Below are positions 8,142-13,897 of a DNA stretch of 15,049 bases, piece after piece. The notes under the pieces were generated by a model. The model saw nothing but the letters and a program-made list of their open reading frames with translations, was not told where the DNA came from and did no database searches. The position numbers and the translations under genes were made by a program. The DNA lies in assembly GCA_027038775.1 (NCBI GenBank), contig JALWGP010000104.1:1-15049 (forward strand), in the 5' to 3' direction. This stretch comes from Sedimenticola sp. (GTDB lineage: Bacteria > Pseudomonadota > Gammaproteobacteria > Chromatiales > Chromatiaceae). Numbering within the stretch: position 1 is the first letter of the stretch; the number at the start of each line of letters is the position of its first letter.

Positions 8142-8167
8142 CCCAGGCCAATTGCGCATAATACATA
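8142..8167 (+). repeat. Left 26-bp direct repeat flanking the Xer-integrated element
   Basis: Identical over 26 bases to 10447-10472. It begins CCCAGGCCA, then carries the dif XerC arm (8151-8161, ATTGCGCATAA) and the central region (8162-8167, TACATA). The match stops exactly at the edge of the central region, where Xer strand exchange occurs. Confidence 0.9.
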
Positions 8168-8178
8168 AAGTGGCAATC
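8151..8178 (+). other. Left junction (hybrid att site): XerC arm and centre, XerD arm lacking
   Basis: The XerC arm and six-base centre are identical to those of the dif site at 10456. The position of the XerD arm reads AAGTGGCAATC instead of TTATGTTAAAT, so no XerD site is recognisable. An element whose own attachment site lacks a XerD arm would leave exactly this arrangement on integration into dif: chromosome-XerC-centre-element on the left and a restored full dif on the right. This is how I recall the TLC-phi satellite phage of Vibrio cholerae. Confidence 0.82.
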
Positions 8179-8194
8179 TGATTTTTTGCTCGAA

Positions 8195-8339
8195 TTTACT
8201 TTCTCAAGTGCCCTCCGTTTCTGGACATTAAACCCGGTCTTTACTTTCCGGGCGGGTGTCAATGTGAAACATGTCCGTCGATGATATTACTTTTCCCGGA
8301 GCCATCCAAGTTCGGCACCCTGAACCGCTCTTTACTTTC
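8195..8339 (+). repeat. Four short repeats (TTTACTTTC) about 45 bp apart
   Basis: TTTACTTTC occurs exactly at 8195, 8240 and 8331, with a degenerate copy (ATTACTTTTC) at 8286. Starts are 45, 46 and 45 bases apart, about four to four and a half helical turns, so the copies fall on a similar face of the helix. The spacers are not conserved beyond a nearby ACCG/CCGG, which argues against CRISPR. They lie just inside the left junction of the element and could be binding sites for Rep or the Xer activation factor. The region 8168-8376 has no convincing gene. Confidence 0.55.
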
Positions 8340-8355
8340 GACCGGGCAGGGTGCC
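8314..8355. repeat. Perfect 9-bp inverted repeat around the last TTTACTTTC copy
   Basis: GGCACCCTG at 8314-8322 and CAGGGTGCC at 8347-8355 are exact reverse complements separated by 24 bases, enclosing the TTTACTTTC at 8331. It could be a protein-binding dyad or a long hairpin downstream of the element's genes. No T-run follows on the minus strand, so it does not look like a simple intrinsic terminator. Confidence 0.5.
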
Positions 8356-8376
8356 CCGGCCGGGTGCGGAGGGCTC

Positions 8377-8508
8377 TCACATAATCGAAGCCGCAGTCGT
8401 CGCCTTCCGGCTCCTCCGCTCCGGCCGCTTCGGGGCCGTGGTTCTTCCCAAGGCCGTGCGGCGGCCTTCCGCGCACCCCTGCGCCTTCCCCGTCTCCAGC
8501 CGCCTCAT
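8377..8508 (-). CDS. Possible 43-residue basic peptide, coupled to the upstream ORF
   Basis: A short ORF whose ATG overlaps the preceding stop codon by four bases (ATGA), the same coupling pattern seen elsewhere in this window. The product (MRRLETGKAQGCAEGRR...TTAASIM) is very basic, with many Arg/Lys and little hydrophobic content, so it would be expected to bind nucleic acid or be disordered. I recognise no family. In DNA this GC-rich, a 43-codon ORF can arise by chance; the start overlap is the main reason for listing it. Confidence 0.3.
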   Translation of the reverse strand: MRRLETGKAQGCAEGRRTALGRTTAPKRPERRSRKATTAASIM

Positions 8509-8861
8509 GCGCGATCTGCGGCCGCAGCTTCGACAGGGCCAGGAGAGGGCTTGCAGGGGGGGACGTCGGCAGGGCAGAGGCCGTGGCTTCCGTCGCCCCT
8601 GCTGGGCTGGGGCGACTCGTCCGAACCCTGATCGGGCTCCCCAAGCCGTTCCATGCGCTCCCACTCGCTGGCATCCAGTTCGAGGAGCACGGCATCGTAC
8701 AGCTCGATGATCCGCCACATGCGGCGCTCGAACTCGCGGACCTCCCCTTGGTGTTCCATAAGCCGGGCCGCCAGGTCCTTGCGGCCGATGGCTGTCAGCT
8801 CTGCCATGGTCCGCTCGAAGTCGCTCCATAGGGGCACGTCAAAGGGTTCCAAGCTAAGCAT
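8505..8861 (-). CDS. Hypothetical element protein downstream of the Xer activation factor
   Basis: A 118-residue protein of no recognised family. Residues 1 to about 70 are predicted by eye to be helical and charged (SDFERTMAELTAIGRKDLAARLMEHQ, then EVREFERRMWRIIELYDAVLLELDASEWERME). Residues 75-118 are rich in Pro, Gly, Ser and Ala and look disordered. There is no signal peptide or membrane segment. A very good ribosome site, GGAGGA, lies 6-7 bases before the ATG, and the start overlaps the end of the xafT-like gene by 8 bases, so expression as part of that operon is likely. A replication or accessory role is possible but unsupported. Confidence 0.6.
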   Translation of the reverse strand: MLSLEPFDVPLWSDFERTMAELTAIGRKDLAARLMEHQGEVREFERRMWRIIELYDAVLLELDASEWERMERLGEPDQGSDESPQPSRGDGSHGLCPADVPPCKPSPGPVEAAAADRA

Positions 8862-9279
8862 CTGATTTCCTCCAGTTTTTCAGTTGTTCCGGCACTTCCT
8901 GCGGCGTCTTTGCCTGATCGGCCAACGCCCTCCATTTCCGCGATTCCGCCCGGTAGCTCGCCAATTCCTGGCGGGTGAAGAACATCCCCATCACCTCCCC
9001 AGGGCTCAGGGGGGAATCGAAATAGGCCGGCGGCAGGATGCCCTCCGGCGTGATCCGCCACCGGTCCCAGGCTTCCCAGGGCATGTACCCCGCCCGCATG
9101 GCCAGGAGAAGCCTGGCCCATTCCGGGGGGTTCCCGTTCCGCTTCCAGCGGTAGAAGGTGACCAGGCTCACCCCCAGGAAGGCCGCCGCCTGGCGGTTGT
9201 CCAGGCGGGCCGCCCGCTGCAGTTCCCGAAGGGTGTTCAGTTCCTCCGGCAAGTAGCTGTTCCGATACCATCCATCCAT
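8854..9279 (-). CDS. xafT: Xer recombination activation factor, VC1465/XafT-like (DUF3653)
   Basis: A 141-residue protein. WYRNSYLPEELNTLRELQRAARLDNRQAAAFLGVSLVTFYRWKRNGNPPEWARLLLAMRAGYMPWEAWDRW, described here as consecutive blocks, gives an N-terminal helix-turn-helix at about 25-50 and then the AGYMPWEAWDRW and LSPGEV/TRQ blocks typical of VC1465-type phage proteins. XafT of TLC-phi activates XerD so that integration at dif proceeds without FtsK. Assignment is from recalled family pattern, strengthened by its place inside an element flanked by dif core repeats. GAGGTG lies five bases before the ATG. It starts 29 bases after the rep stop and overlaps the next ORF by 8 bases. Confidence 0.75.
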   Translation of the reverse strand: MDGWYRNSYLPEELNTLRELQRAARLDNRQAAAFLGVSLVTFYRWKRNGNPPEWARLLLAMRAGYMPWEAWDRWRITPEGILPPAYFDSPLSPGEVMGMFFTRQELASYRAESRKWRALADQAKTPQEVPEQLKNWRKSDA

Positions 9280-9308
9280 TGTTCACCTCATGAGTCCACC
9301 CCAGTGGA

Positions 9309-10187
9309 TCAAGTGCCCGTGTTACAGGTACCGGGCACGAACTCGAACCGGGCCCAGGACCAGCCCAGGCCGACCTTCACCAGCCGCCAGGGGGAGGGCA
9401 GATGCTCCCCGGTGGCCCGCGACATCCAGCCCCCGCCGGGTGCCCTGGCGGGCCGGTCCTCGATGCTGAAGTGTTCCTTGACCCACTGCGGGGCCATCCA
9501 CCAGGCCCGCTCCAGCCTGGCCCGCAGGGAAAGCCCGCCGCTGCCGCACAACCTGGCGCCCTTGGGGAAGCCGTGGCCGCTGTCGCCCTTGCTGGCGTAC
9601 TTCGCCAGGTAGCCCACCGGGGACCTGGCCCACTCGATCCGGGTCCAGCCGTGGGGCCACCAGCCCCGTTTGTCGGGTTTCGGGAGGGTGAGGCCCCTGG
9701 GGAGCCAGATCAGCAGGTGATAGTGGGGTCTTCCGGCCTTGGTGTTCTCCAGGACCCAGACATAGCGGAAGGGGTGACCGCGGCGGCGCAGATACTCGCG
9801 AATGGCCTTGATGCACTGGGTCACATGCCGCGGGTCCCACTGGGCTTCCGGTCGGTAAGTGAGCGTCAGCATTGCAGTTTTCCACCTGAAACCGCCCCGC
9901 TGGACGTCCTCCTGCATGAGGCGGGCGGAAGTGATGACGCTACGCCGCATCCGCTTGATCCTGGCCTCTTGCCGGTGGACGGTGACCTGCTGCGTGTCAC
10001 TTGTTTCAGTAGAGACAAGCCCAGGGGCTGCCGCCCCTTCGTGGGCGGGATTTCCGGCCTGGCCGCGACCTGGCGGCCGGGTCTCGGGCGCGCCTCCTCG
10101 CGTCGGCGCATCCCGAGGCCCGGCTGCGGGGTTGCCAGCGGAGGGGGAAGACGGCGACCCATGTCGGGGGTTCGGGTCACCGGGCAT
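9309..10187 (-). CDS. Rolling-circle replication initiator (HUH endonuclease)
   Basis: A 292-residue Rep of the filamentous-phage/satellite type, which nicks the plus-strand origin and stays joined to the 5' end during rolling-circle synthesis. Motif I is TAMLTLTYRPE (about 104-114). The metal-binding HUH motif is GRPHYHLLIWLP with His155 and His157. The catalytic motif is VGYLAKYASKG with Tyr193 and Tyr197. Residues 1-70 are Pro/Gly/Ala-rich and low in complexity, so the true start could be further in. ATG 10187 has AAAGGT eight bases upstream, but that site lies in the loop of a perfect hairpin. First gene of the element's operon. No second-strand protein or coat gene accompanies it. Confidence 0.85.
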   Translation of the reverse strand: MPGDPNPRHGSPSSPSAGNPAAGPRDAPTRGGAPETRPPGRGQAGNPAHEGAAAPGLVSTETSDTQQVTVHRQEARIKRMRRSVITSARLMQEDVQRGGFRWKTAMLTLTYRPEAQWDPRHVTQCIKAIREYLRRRGHPFRYVWVLENTKAGRPHYHLLIWLPRGLTLPKPDKRGWWPHGWTRIEWARSPVGYLAKYASKGDSGHGFPKGARLCGSGGLSLRARLERAWWMAPQWVKEHFSIEDRPARAPGGGWMSRATGEHLPSPWRLVKVGLGWSWARFEFVPGTCNTGT

Positions 10188-10212
10188 CTGGTCGCACCTT
10201 TTGCGCGACCAG
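10188..10212. promoter_or_regulatory. Perfect 8-bp dyad abutting the rep start codon
   Basis: CTGGTCGC (10188-10195) and GCGACCAG (10205-10212) are exact reverse complements with a 9-base loop. The stem directly touches the rep ATG, and the rep ribosome site AAAGGT falls in the loop. It could be a Rep-binding operator, a translational control hairpin, or part of the replication origin. Confidence 0.5.
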
Positions 10213-10237
10213 CAAATGCTTTAGACTTAGCTTTGCT
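10211..10237. repeat. Imperfect dyad upstream of rep
   Basis: AGCAAA-T-GCT and AGC-TTTGCT form nine pairs with one bulged T around the loop TTAGACTT. It shares two bases with the dyad at the rep start, so the two structures are adjacent. Possibly part of the replication origin or promoter region. Confidence 0.35.
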
Positions 10238-10290
10238 GATCCTGTCATAGCGCGTTGCCAATCATTCGCAGCAAATCCAGATCAGCCACC

Positions 10291-10319
10291 GCCCGGGGGT
10301 GTTGGCGCACCCGCCGGGC
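10291..10319 (+). repeat. Strong GC hairpin with TTGGCG loop, followed by T-rich run
   Basis: GCCCGG-GGGTG pairs with CACCC-GCCGGGC around the hexaloop TTGGCG, giving 11 pairs with one bulged C. TTCTTCTTTT follows on the plus strand, so it has the outline of an intrinsic terminator in that direction. No plus-strand gene in the element would use it. A single-strand origin, double-strand origin or packaging hairpin of a rolling-circle element is at least as likely. Confidence 0.5.
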
Positions 10320-10373
10320 TTCTTCTTTTCCCGTTCCCATCCGGCGTTGGGGTTCCTTTTATCCGGCATCCAC

Positions 10374-10414
10374 CCACAGAACGCCCACCGTTGGCGCGGT
10401 GAGGCCCTCTGTGG
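10374..10414. repeat. Nested hairpin with the same TTGGCG loop
   Basis: Outer arms CCACAGA (10374-10380) and TCTGTGG (10408-10414) and inner arms CACCG (10386-10390) and CGGTG (10397-10401) enclose TTGGCG at 10391-10396, the same hexamer that forms the loop at 10302-10307. The stems differ in sequence while the loop is kept, as expected of two related structural sites. Confidence 0.5.
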
Positions 10415-10429
10415 TCATCCCTGATACCC

Positions 10430-10453
10430 GCCTGGGGAGCCTATCCCCCAGGC
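10430..10453. repeat. Perfect 8-bp dyad next to the XerC arm
   Basis: GCCTGGGG (10430-10437) and CCCCAGGC (10446-10453) pair around an 8-base loop and end two bases before the XerC arm. The right arm lies mostly inside the 26-bp direct repeat; the left arm belongs only to the element. It could be an accessory site for Xer recombination or a leftover hairpin. Confidence 0.45.
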
Positions 10454-10472
10454 CAATTGCGCATAATACATA
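10447..10472 (+). repeat. Right 26-bp direct repeat flanking the Xer-integrated element
   Basis: Exact copy of 8142-8167, comprising nine bases left of the XerC arm, the 11-base XerC arm and the six-base centre. The next base differs between copies (T here, A on the left). Confidence 0.9.
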
Positions 10473-10483
10473 TTATGTTAAAT
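10456..10483 (+). other. dif: Chromosome dimer resolution site dif (XerCD target)
   Basis: A 28-bp site with XerC arm ATTGCGCATAA (10456-10466), centre TACATA (10467-10472) and XerD arm TTATGTTAAAT (10473-10483). Compared with E. coli dif, the XerD arm is identical and the XerC arm matches at 9 of 11. XerC and XerD resolve chromosome dimers here at cell division under FtsK control. Because it is complete, it should still work after insertion of the element. Its presence places the window in the replication terminus region. Confidence 0.92.
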
Positions 10484-10627
10484 AGCCTTTACGAAGGGAG
10501 ACGCCCCACGACAGGCAGATTCGACACCCTCTCACCCGCGAAATGCTGGGGGGGCGCGCTCCCTGCCCCGAAGATGTCACGCCTCACACTGCGGTGCAAC
10601 TCCACTTCCGGGTAGAATCGGAGGTCC

Positions 10628-11935
10628 GTGAACACCGTTTCCGACAAGCTGGGATTGTGGGAAGCCGTTGCCCTGGCCGTGGGCAGCATGATCGGCGCCA
10701 GCATCTTTTCCATTTTCGGTCTGGGCGCCCAGATCGCCGGTCACGATCTTCCCCTGGTCTTCGTGCTCTCCGGCCTGCTCGCCTTCCTGGTGGCCTACTC
10801 CTACGCCCACCTGGGTGCCCGCATCGTCTCCAACGCCGGGCCCATGGAGTTCATCCTGCGCGGCATGGGCGACGGCGTGGTCACAGGCGCGCTCAGCATC
10901 CTCACCTGGCTCACCTACGTGGTCTCCATCGCCCTCTTCGCCAAGGGGTTCACCGGCTACTTCCTGCCCCTGGTGGGCCTGGGCGACACCCCGGTGAACA
11001 GGGCGCTGACCGAGGCCGGGCTCATCGGCTTCTTCACCGCGCTCAACTTCTTCGGATCGAGAACCGTCGGCCGGGCCGAGTTCGTCATCGTGCTGGTCAA
11101 GGTGGCGGTGCTCGGTCTGTTCGTGGCGCTGGGCATCTGGAGCGTGCGGCCGGAATGGATCCGCCCCTCCTTTGAGGCTGCCCAGGGACCGAGGCTGCTG
11201 GACGCCACCGCCGTCTTCTTCCTTTCCTACATGGGGTTCGGTCTGATCACCAACGCCTCGGAGAACATCCGGGACGCCCGGCGCAACGTGTCCCGCGCCA
11301 TCTATCTGAGCATCGCCATCGTCACCCTGATCTATATCTCGGTGGCCGTGGTGGCGGTGGGCAACCTGCCCCTGGAGGAGCTGGAACGGGCCCGCGACTT
11401 TGCCCTGGCCGAGGCCTCCCGTCCCTTTCTCGGCCATTTCGGGTACGTACTGGTCTCCGTGGGCGCCCTCTTCTCCATCGCCTCGGCCATGAACGCCACC
11501 CTCTATGGCGGGGCCAACATCGCCTACGCACTGGCACGCAAGGGCGAGCTGCCCGGGGTCTTCGAGCGCAAGAGCTGGTTCAGTGCACCGGAGGGGCTCT
11601 ACATCACCTCGGGGCTCGGGCTGCTCTTCGCCCTGCTGTTCAACCTCAACGGCATCGCTTCCATCACCAGCGCCGTCTACATGGTGATCTATCTCTTCGT
11701 CATCTGGTCCCACTACCGGCTGGCCGGGAAGTACGGCGGCAACCGGCCCTTCCTGCTCTTCGCCCTGGTGGCGGTGATGGTGATCTTCGGCGTGCTGCTC
11801 CACTACCAGTGGCAGACCAACCGCATGGCCTTTCACGCCACCTGGATCACTTTCCTTACGACCCTGGGGGTGGAGCTGATCTATCGCCGGATCACCCGCC
11901 GGACTCTGAGCCGACGGCTTACTGCTTCTTCCTGA
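10628..11935 (+). CDS. APC-superfamily amino acid/polyamine permease
   Basis: A 435-residue integral membrane transporter. LWEAVALAVGSMIGASIFSIFGLG is TM1 with the broken-helix GSMIGASIF substrate-site motif of the APC fold. About 11-12 hydrophobic segments follow, and GFGLITNASENIRDARRN in the middle corresponds to the TM6 and intracellular-loop region of APC proteins. Amino acid or amine uptake coupled to H+ is usual for the family; substrate is not predictable. The GTG at 10628 is preceded by GGAGGT but with only two bases of spacing, so the start is uncertain; the alignment with the downstream paralogue supports it. Its 3' end overlaps that of the convergent permease by 17 bases. It lies 144 bases from dif. 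Confidence 0.85.
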   Translation: MNTVSDKLGLWEAVALAVGSMIGASIFSIFGLGAQIAGHDLPLVFVLSGLLAFLVAYSYAHLGARIVSNAGPMEFILRGMGDGVVTGALSILTWLTYVVSIALFAKGFTGYFLPLVGLGDTPVNRALTEAGLIGFFTALNFFGSRTVGRAEFVIVLVKVAVLGLFVALGIWSVRPEWIRPSFEAAQGPRLLDATAVFFLSYMGFGLITNASENIRDARRNVSRAIYLSIAIVTLIYISVAVVAVGNLPLEELERARDFALAEASRPFLGHFGYVLVSVGALFSIASAMNATLYGGANIAYALARKGELPGVFERKSWFSAPEGLYITSGLGLLFALLFNLNGIASITSAVYMVIYLFVIWSHYRLAGKYGGNRPFLLFALVAVMVIFGVLLHYQWQTNRMAFHATWITFLTTLGVELIYRRITRRTLSRRLTASS

Positions 11936-13226
11936 AAAAGATCCGTCGTTTGCTGAATACCAGCTCTGCCAGCGCCACGGTGAGGTAGAAGATTCCGATC
12001 CAGGCCAAGCTGCGGGGGCTCTCCCGCCACAACCAGCCCAGCAGGGTGAGCCAGGAGGCCAGGGTGAGCACCATGGCCACCAGCGGTAGTGCCCCGGCCA
12101 CACCAATCTGCTGCCGCAGTCGCCAGGCGGAGAGGTTGATGGCGAAGAAGATGAGCAGGAAGGTGGAGCTGGAGAAGGAGGAGATGATCGTCAGGTCCGC
12201 GAGGTTGACGAACAGCAGGGTCACCGAGGTGATGATCAGCAGGCTGGCCCAGGGAATGTGGTTCTGCCGTCGCCGCAGGGAAAAGACCGCCGGCAGGCTC
12301 CTCTCGCGGGCCATCTCCACGCCCAGTCGCGCCGTGCCGAAGAGCGTGGCGTTGATGGCCGAGGCGGTGGAAAAGAGCGCCGCCACGGCGATGAGCACGA
12401 ACCCCGCCTGCCCCAGGAAGGGCCGGGCCGCCTCGGCCAGCGCGTATTCGCCGTACCTGCGGATCTCCTCCGGCGCCAGATTGCCCACGGCCACCAGGGA
12501 GACCAGCACGTAGATGGCGATGGTGATCGAGATCGAGACGAGGATGCCCCTGCGCAGGTTGTGCCCCGGATCTTCCATCTCGTTCACTGAGTTGGGAATC
12601 AGCTCGAACCCCTCGTAGGCGACGAAGATCAGCGCCGCACCGGCGGCCACTCCCGCCACCCCCTTGTCGAACAGGGGCAGCAGGCGGCCGGGTTCCACGG
12701 TATGCAGGCCGATCACGGCGAAAAGTCCGAGAATCAGCACCTTGGCGGTGACAATGAGGAGTTCGGCAAGGCCGGTTTCTTTCACGCCGTAGAGGTTGAT
12801 GGCCAGGAACACCAACAGCACCAGGGACTCGAGCAGGTGGTGCATGGCGGCATTGTCCTCGCTGCCGAGCAGGGCGGCACCGTAGACCCCGAAGGTGTAA
12901 GCGTAGAGCCCCATGGTTCCGATGTAGCCCACCAACAGCAGCCAGCCGCCCAGGCCGGCCACGGTGGGGGAACGAAAGGCCATCTCCAGGTAGGTGAAGC
13001 TGCCGCCGTCAGAGCGGAACGCCAGCCCCAGCGCGGCGTAGGAGAACCCGGTGAGCAGCGCGATAAGGCCGCCCAGGGCAAAGGCCAGGGGCGCCGCATG
13101 GCCCGCCTGCCCGATGGCCAGCCCCAGCACCGAGAAGATACCGCCACCAACCATGGCGCCCACGCCCATGGCGACCACCTCCTTGAATCCCAACTTTCCG
13201 TTGCGGTCTTTGTTTACCGGGTTCAC
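11919..13226 (-). CDS. APC-superfamily permease, paralogue of its neighbour
   Basis: A 435-residue membrane transporter, the same length as the convergent neighbour and clearly related to it (for example YALAEAARPFLGQAGFVL against FALAEASRPFLGHFGYVL). TM1 carries VGAMVGGGIFSVLG, and FVAYEGFELIPNSVNEMEDP is the TM6 and loop region typical of APC amino acid transporters. I start at GTG 13226 because GGGGAG lies eight bases upstream and the frame before it is not protein-like; a reading from 13424 would add 66 residues and overlap the divergent gene. The specific substrate is unknown. Confidence 0.85.
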   Translation of the reverse strand: MNPVNKDRNGKLGFKEVVAMGVGAMVGGGIFSVLGLAIGQAGHAAPLAFALGGLIALLTGFSYAALGLAFRSDGGSFTYLEMAFRSPTVAGLGGWLLLVGYIGTMGLYAYTFGVYGAALLGSEDNAAMHHLLESLVLLVFLAINLYGVKETGLAELLIVTAKVLILGLFAVIGLHTVEPGRLLPLFDKGVAGVAAGAALIFVAYEGFELIPNSVNEMEDPGHNLRRGILVSISITIAIYVLVSLVAVGNLAPEEIRRYGEYALAEAARPFLGQAGFVLIAVAALFSTASAINATLFGTARLGVEMARERSLPAVFSLRRRQNHIPWASLLIITSVTLLFVNLADLTIISSFSSSTFLLIFFAINLSAWRLRQQIGVAGALPLVAMVLTLASWLTLLGWLWRESPRSLAWIGIFYLTVALAELVFSKRRIFFRKKQ

Positions 13227-13422
13227 TGGCTTTGCTCCCCTTACGCCGGCCGAATCGCCGGGAAACCGGGACCGGATCTGATCTGGCTCAATAGCCGGCT
13301 TGCATTTTTTTCCACCGCCGCCATCTAAGAGGACTAAAGTGGTTGATGCATCGGCGCACCGGCCACTGCCTCCAAGTCCCCCGGGCAGCAAGGGGTTTGT
13401 AACATAGCGGCTGAAAACTTCC

Positions 13423-13860
13423 ATGACCAGAATCGCCTCACTCCCCTCCCTGGAAGATGAAGCCCGTGAAATGCTTCATATCCTCGAACTCCACTGGCAC
13501 AGGCGCTATTGCCCGGAAGAGATCCGCGGCAAGCTCAAGGAGCTGCTCCTCCAACTGAAACGGACCCTGGCAAGGGAAAGTGCCGACGCCCGCTTCGTGG
13601 TCTCCACCTTCCGCCGGCTGCTCCGCAACGAGGCGCTGGAGGAGGAGCTGGAGCTGGCCAACCAGGTGCTGAAGCGGATGGTGGCCGAGCTGAGCGTGGT
13701 GGTGGTCAGCATCCTTCCCTTCGCCTTCGTCACCCTGCCGGGTGTCCTTGCCCTGGCCAACCACTTCGGCATCGAGCTGCTGCCTTCCGAGGGAGACAGC
13801 AGGCACCCGGGAGATAAAAGGGAGGACGCCAACGGCAGATCCCGATTGGAGGCCCGCTGA
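13423..13860 (+). CDS. Small LETM1-like membrane-associated protein
   Basis: A 145-residue protein. Residues 1-85 are charged and helical, with coiled-coil-like runs (KLKELLLQLKRTLARE; NEALEEELELANQVLKRM). A hydrophobic stretch at about 89-116 (LSVVVVSILPFAFVTLPG...HFGIELLPSE) resembles the conserved LETM1 segment, where a transmembrane helix precedes the LLP motif. The last 25 residues are polar. LETM1 proteins act in mitochondrial K+/H+ or Ca2+/H+ homeostasis; bacterial relatives are uncharacterised. The ribosome site before ATG 13423 is weak. It is divergent from the permease gene (196-base gap) and 37 bases upstream of the P-type ATPase, so likely co-transcribed with it, suggesting a role in membrane ion balance. 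Confidence 0.55.
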   Translation: MTRIASLPSLEDEAREMLHILELHWHRRYCPEEIRGKLKELLLQLKRTLARESADARFVVSTFRRLLRNEALEEELELANQVLKRMVAELSVVVVSILPFAFVTLPGVLALANHFGIELLPSEGDSRHPGDKREDANGRSRLEAR

Positions 13861-13897
13861 CACCACGCTTTCCAGTCAAGGAGGAAACCACGCGGCC

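Larger units (their letters stand above)
8168..10472 (-). mobile_element. Minimal Xer-exploiting integrative element (IMEX), TLC-phi-satellite-like
   Basis: A 2305-bp unit between two copies of the dif XerC arm and centre. It encodes a rolling-circle replication initiator, a VC1465/XafT-like Xer activation factor and two small ORFs, all on the minus strand. It has no integrase of its own and no capsid, secretion or assembly genes. The two noncoding ends hold repeats about 45 bp apart (left) and several dyads (right). Use of host XerC/XerD at dif is established for CTX-phi and TLC-phi; applying it here is inference from site structure plus gene content. Circular replication and helper packaging are untested. 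Confidence 0.82.

Noticed and set aside
8195..8375. Periodic repeats near the left att site considered as a degenerate CRISPR array.
   Set aside because: The repeated part is only nine bases, the remainder is not repeated, and the location inside the Xer element and away from cas9 does not fit.
9866..10261. Minus-strand frame starting TTG at 10261 (ATRYDRISKAKSKAFAGRAKGATR...), overlapping rep.
   Set aside because: The first 25 residues look tempting, but there is no ribosome site, the start would be TTG, and the rest overlaps rep in another frame with low-complexity sequence.
10291..10329. Hairpin plus T-run called as an intrinsic terminator.
   Set aside because: No plus-strand gene ends here within the element and a second hairpin with the same loop follows, so an origin or packaging structure is preferred; terminator function is not excluded.
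10577..12106. 509-codon minus-strand open frame opposite the first APC permease.
   Set aside because: Highly charged, Gly/His/Asp/Glu-rich translation typical of the strand opposite a hydrophobic membrane protein; no family features.
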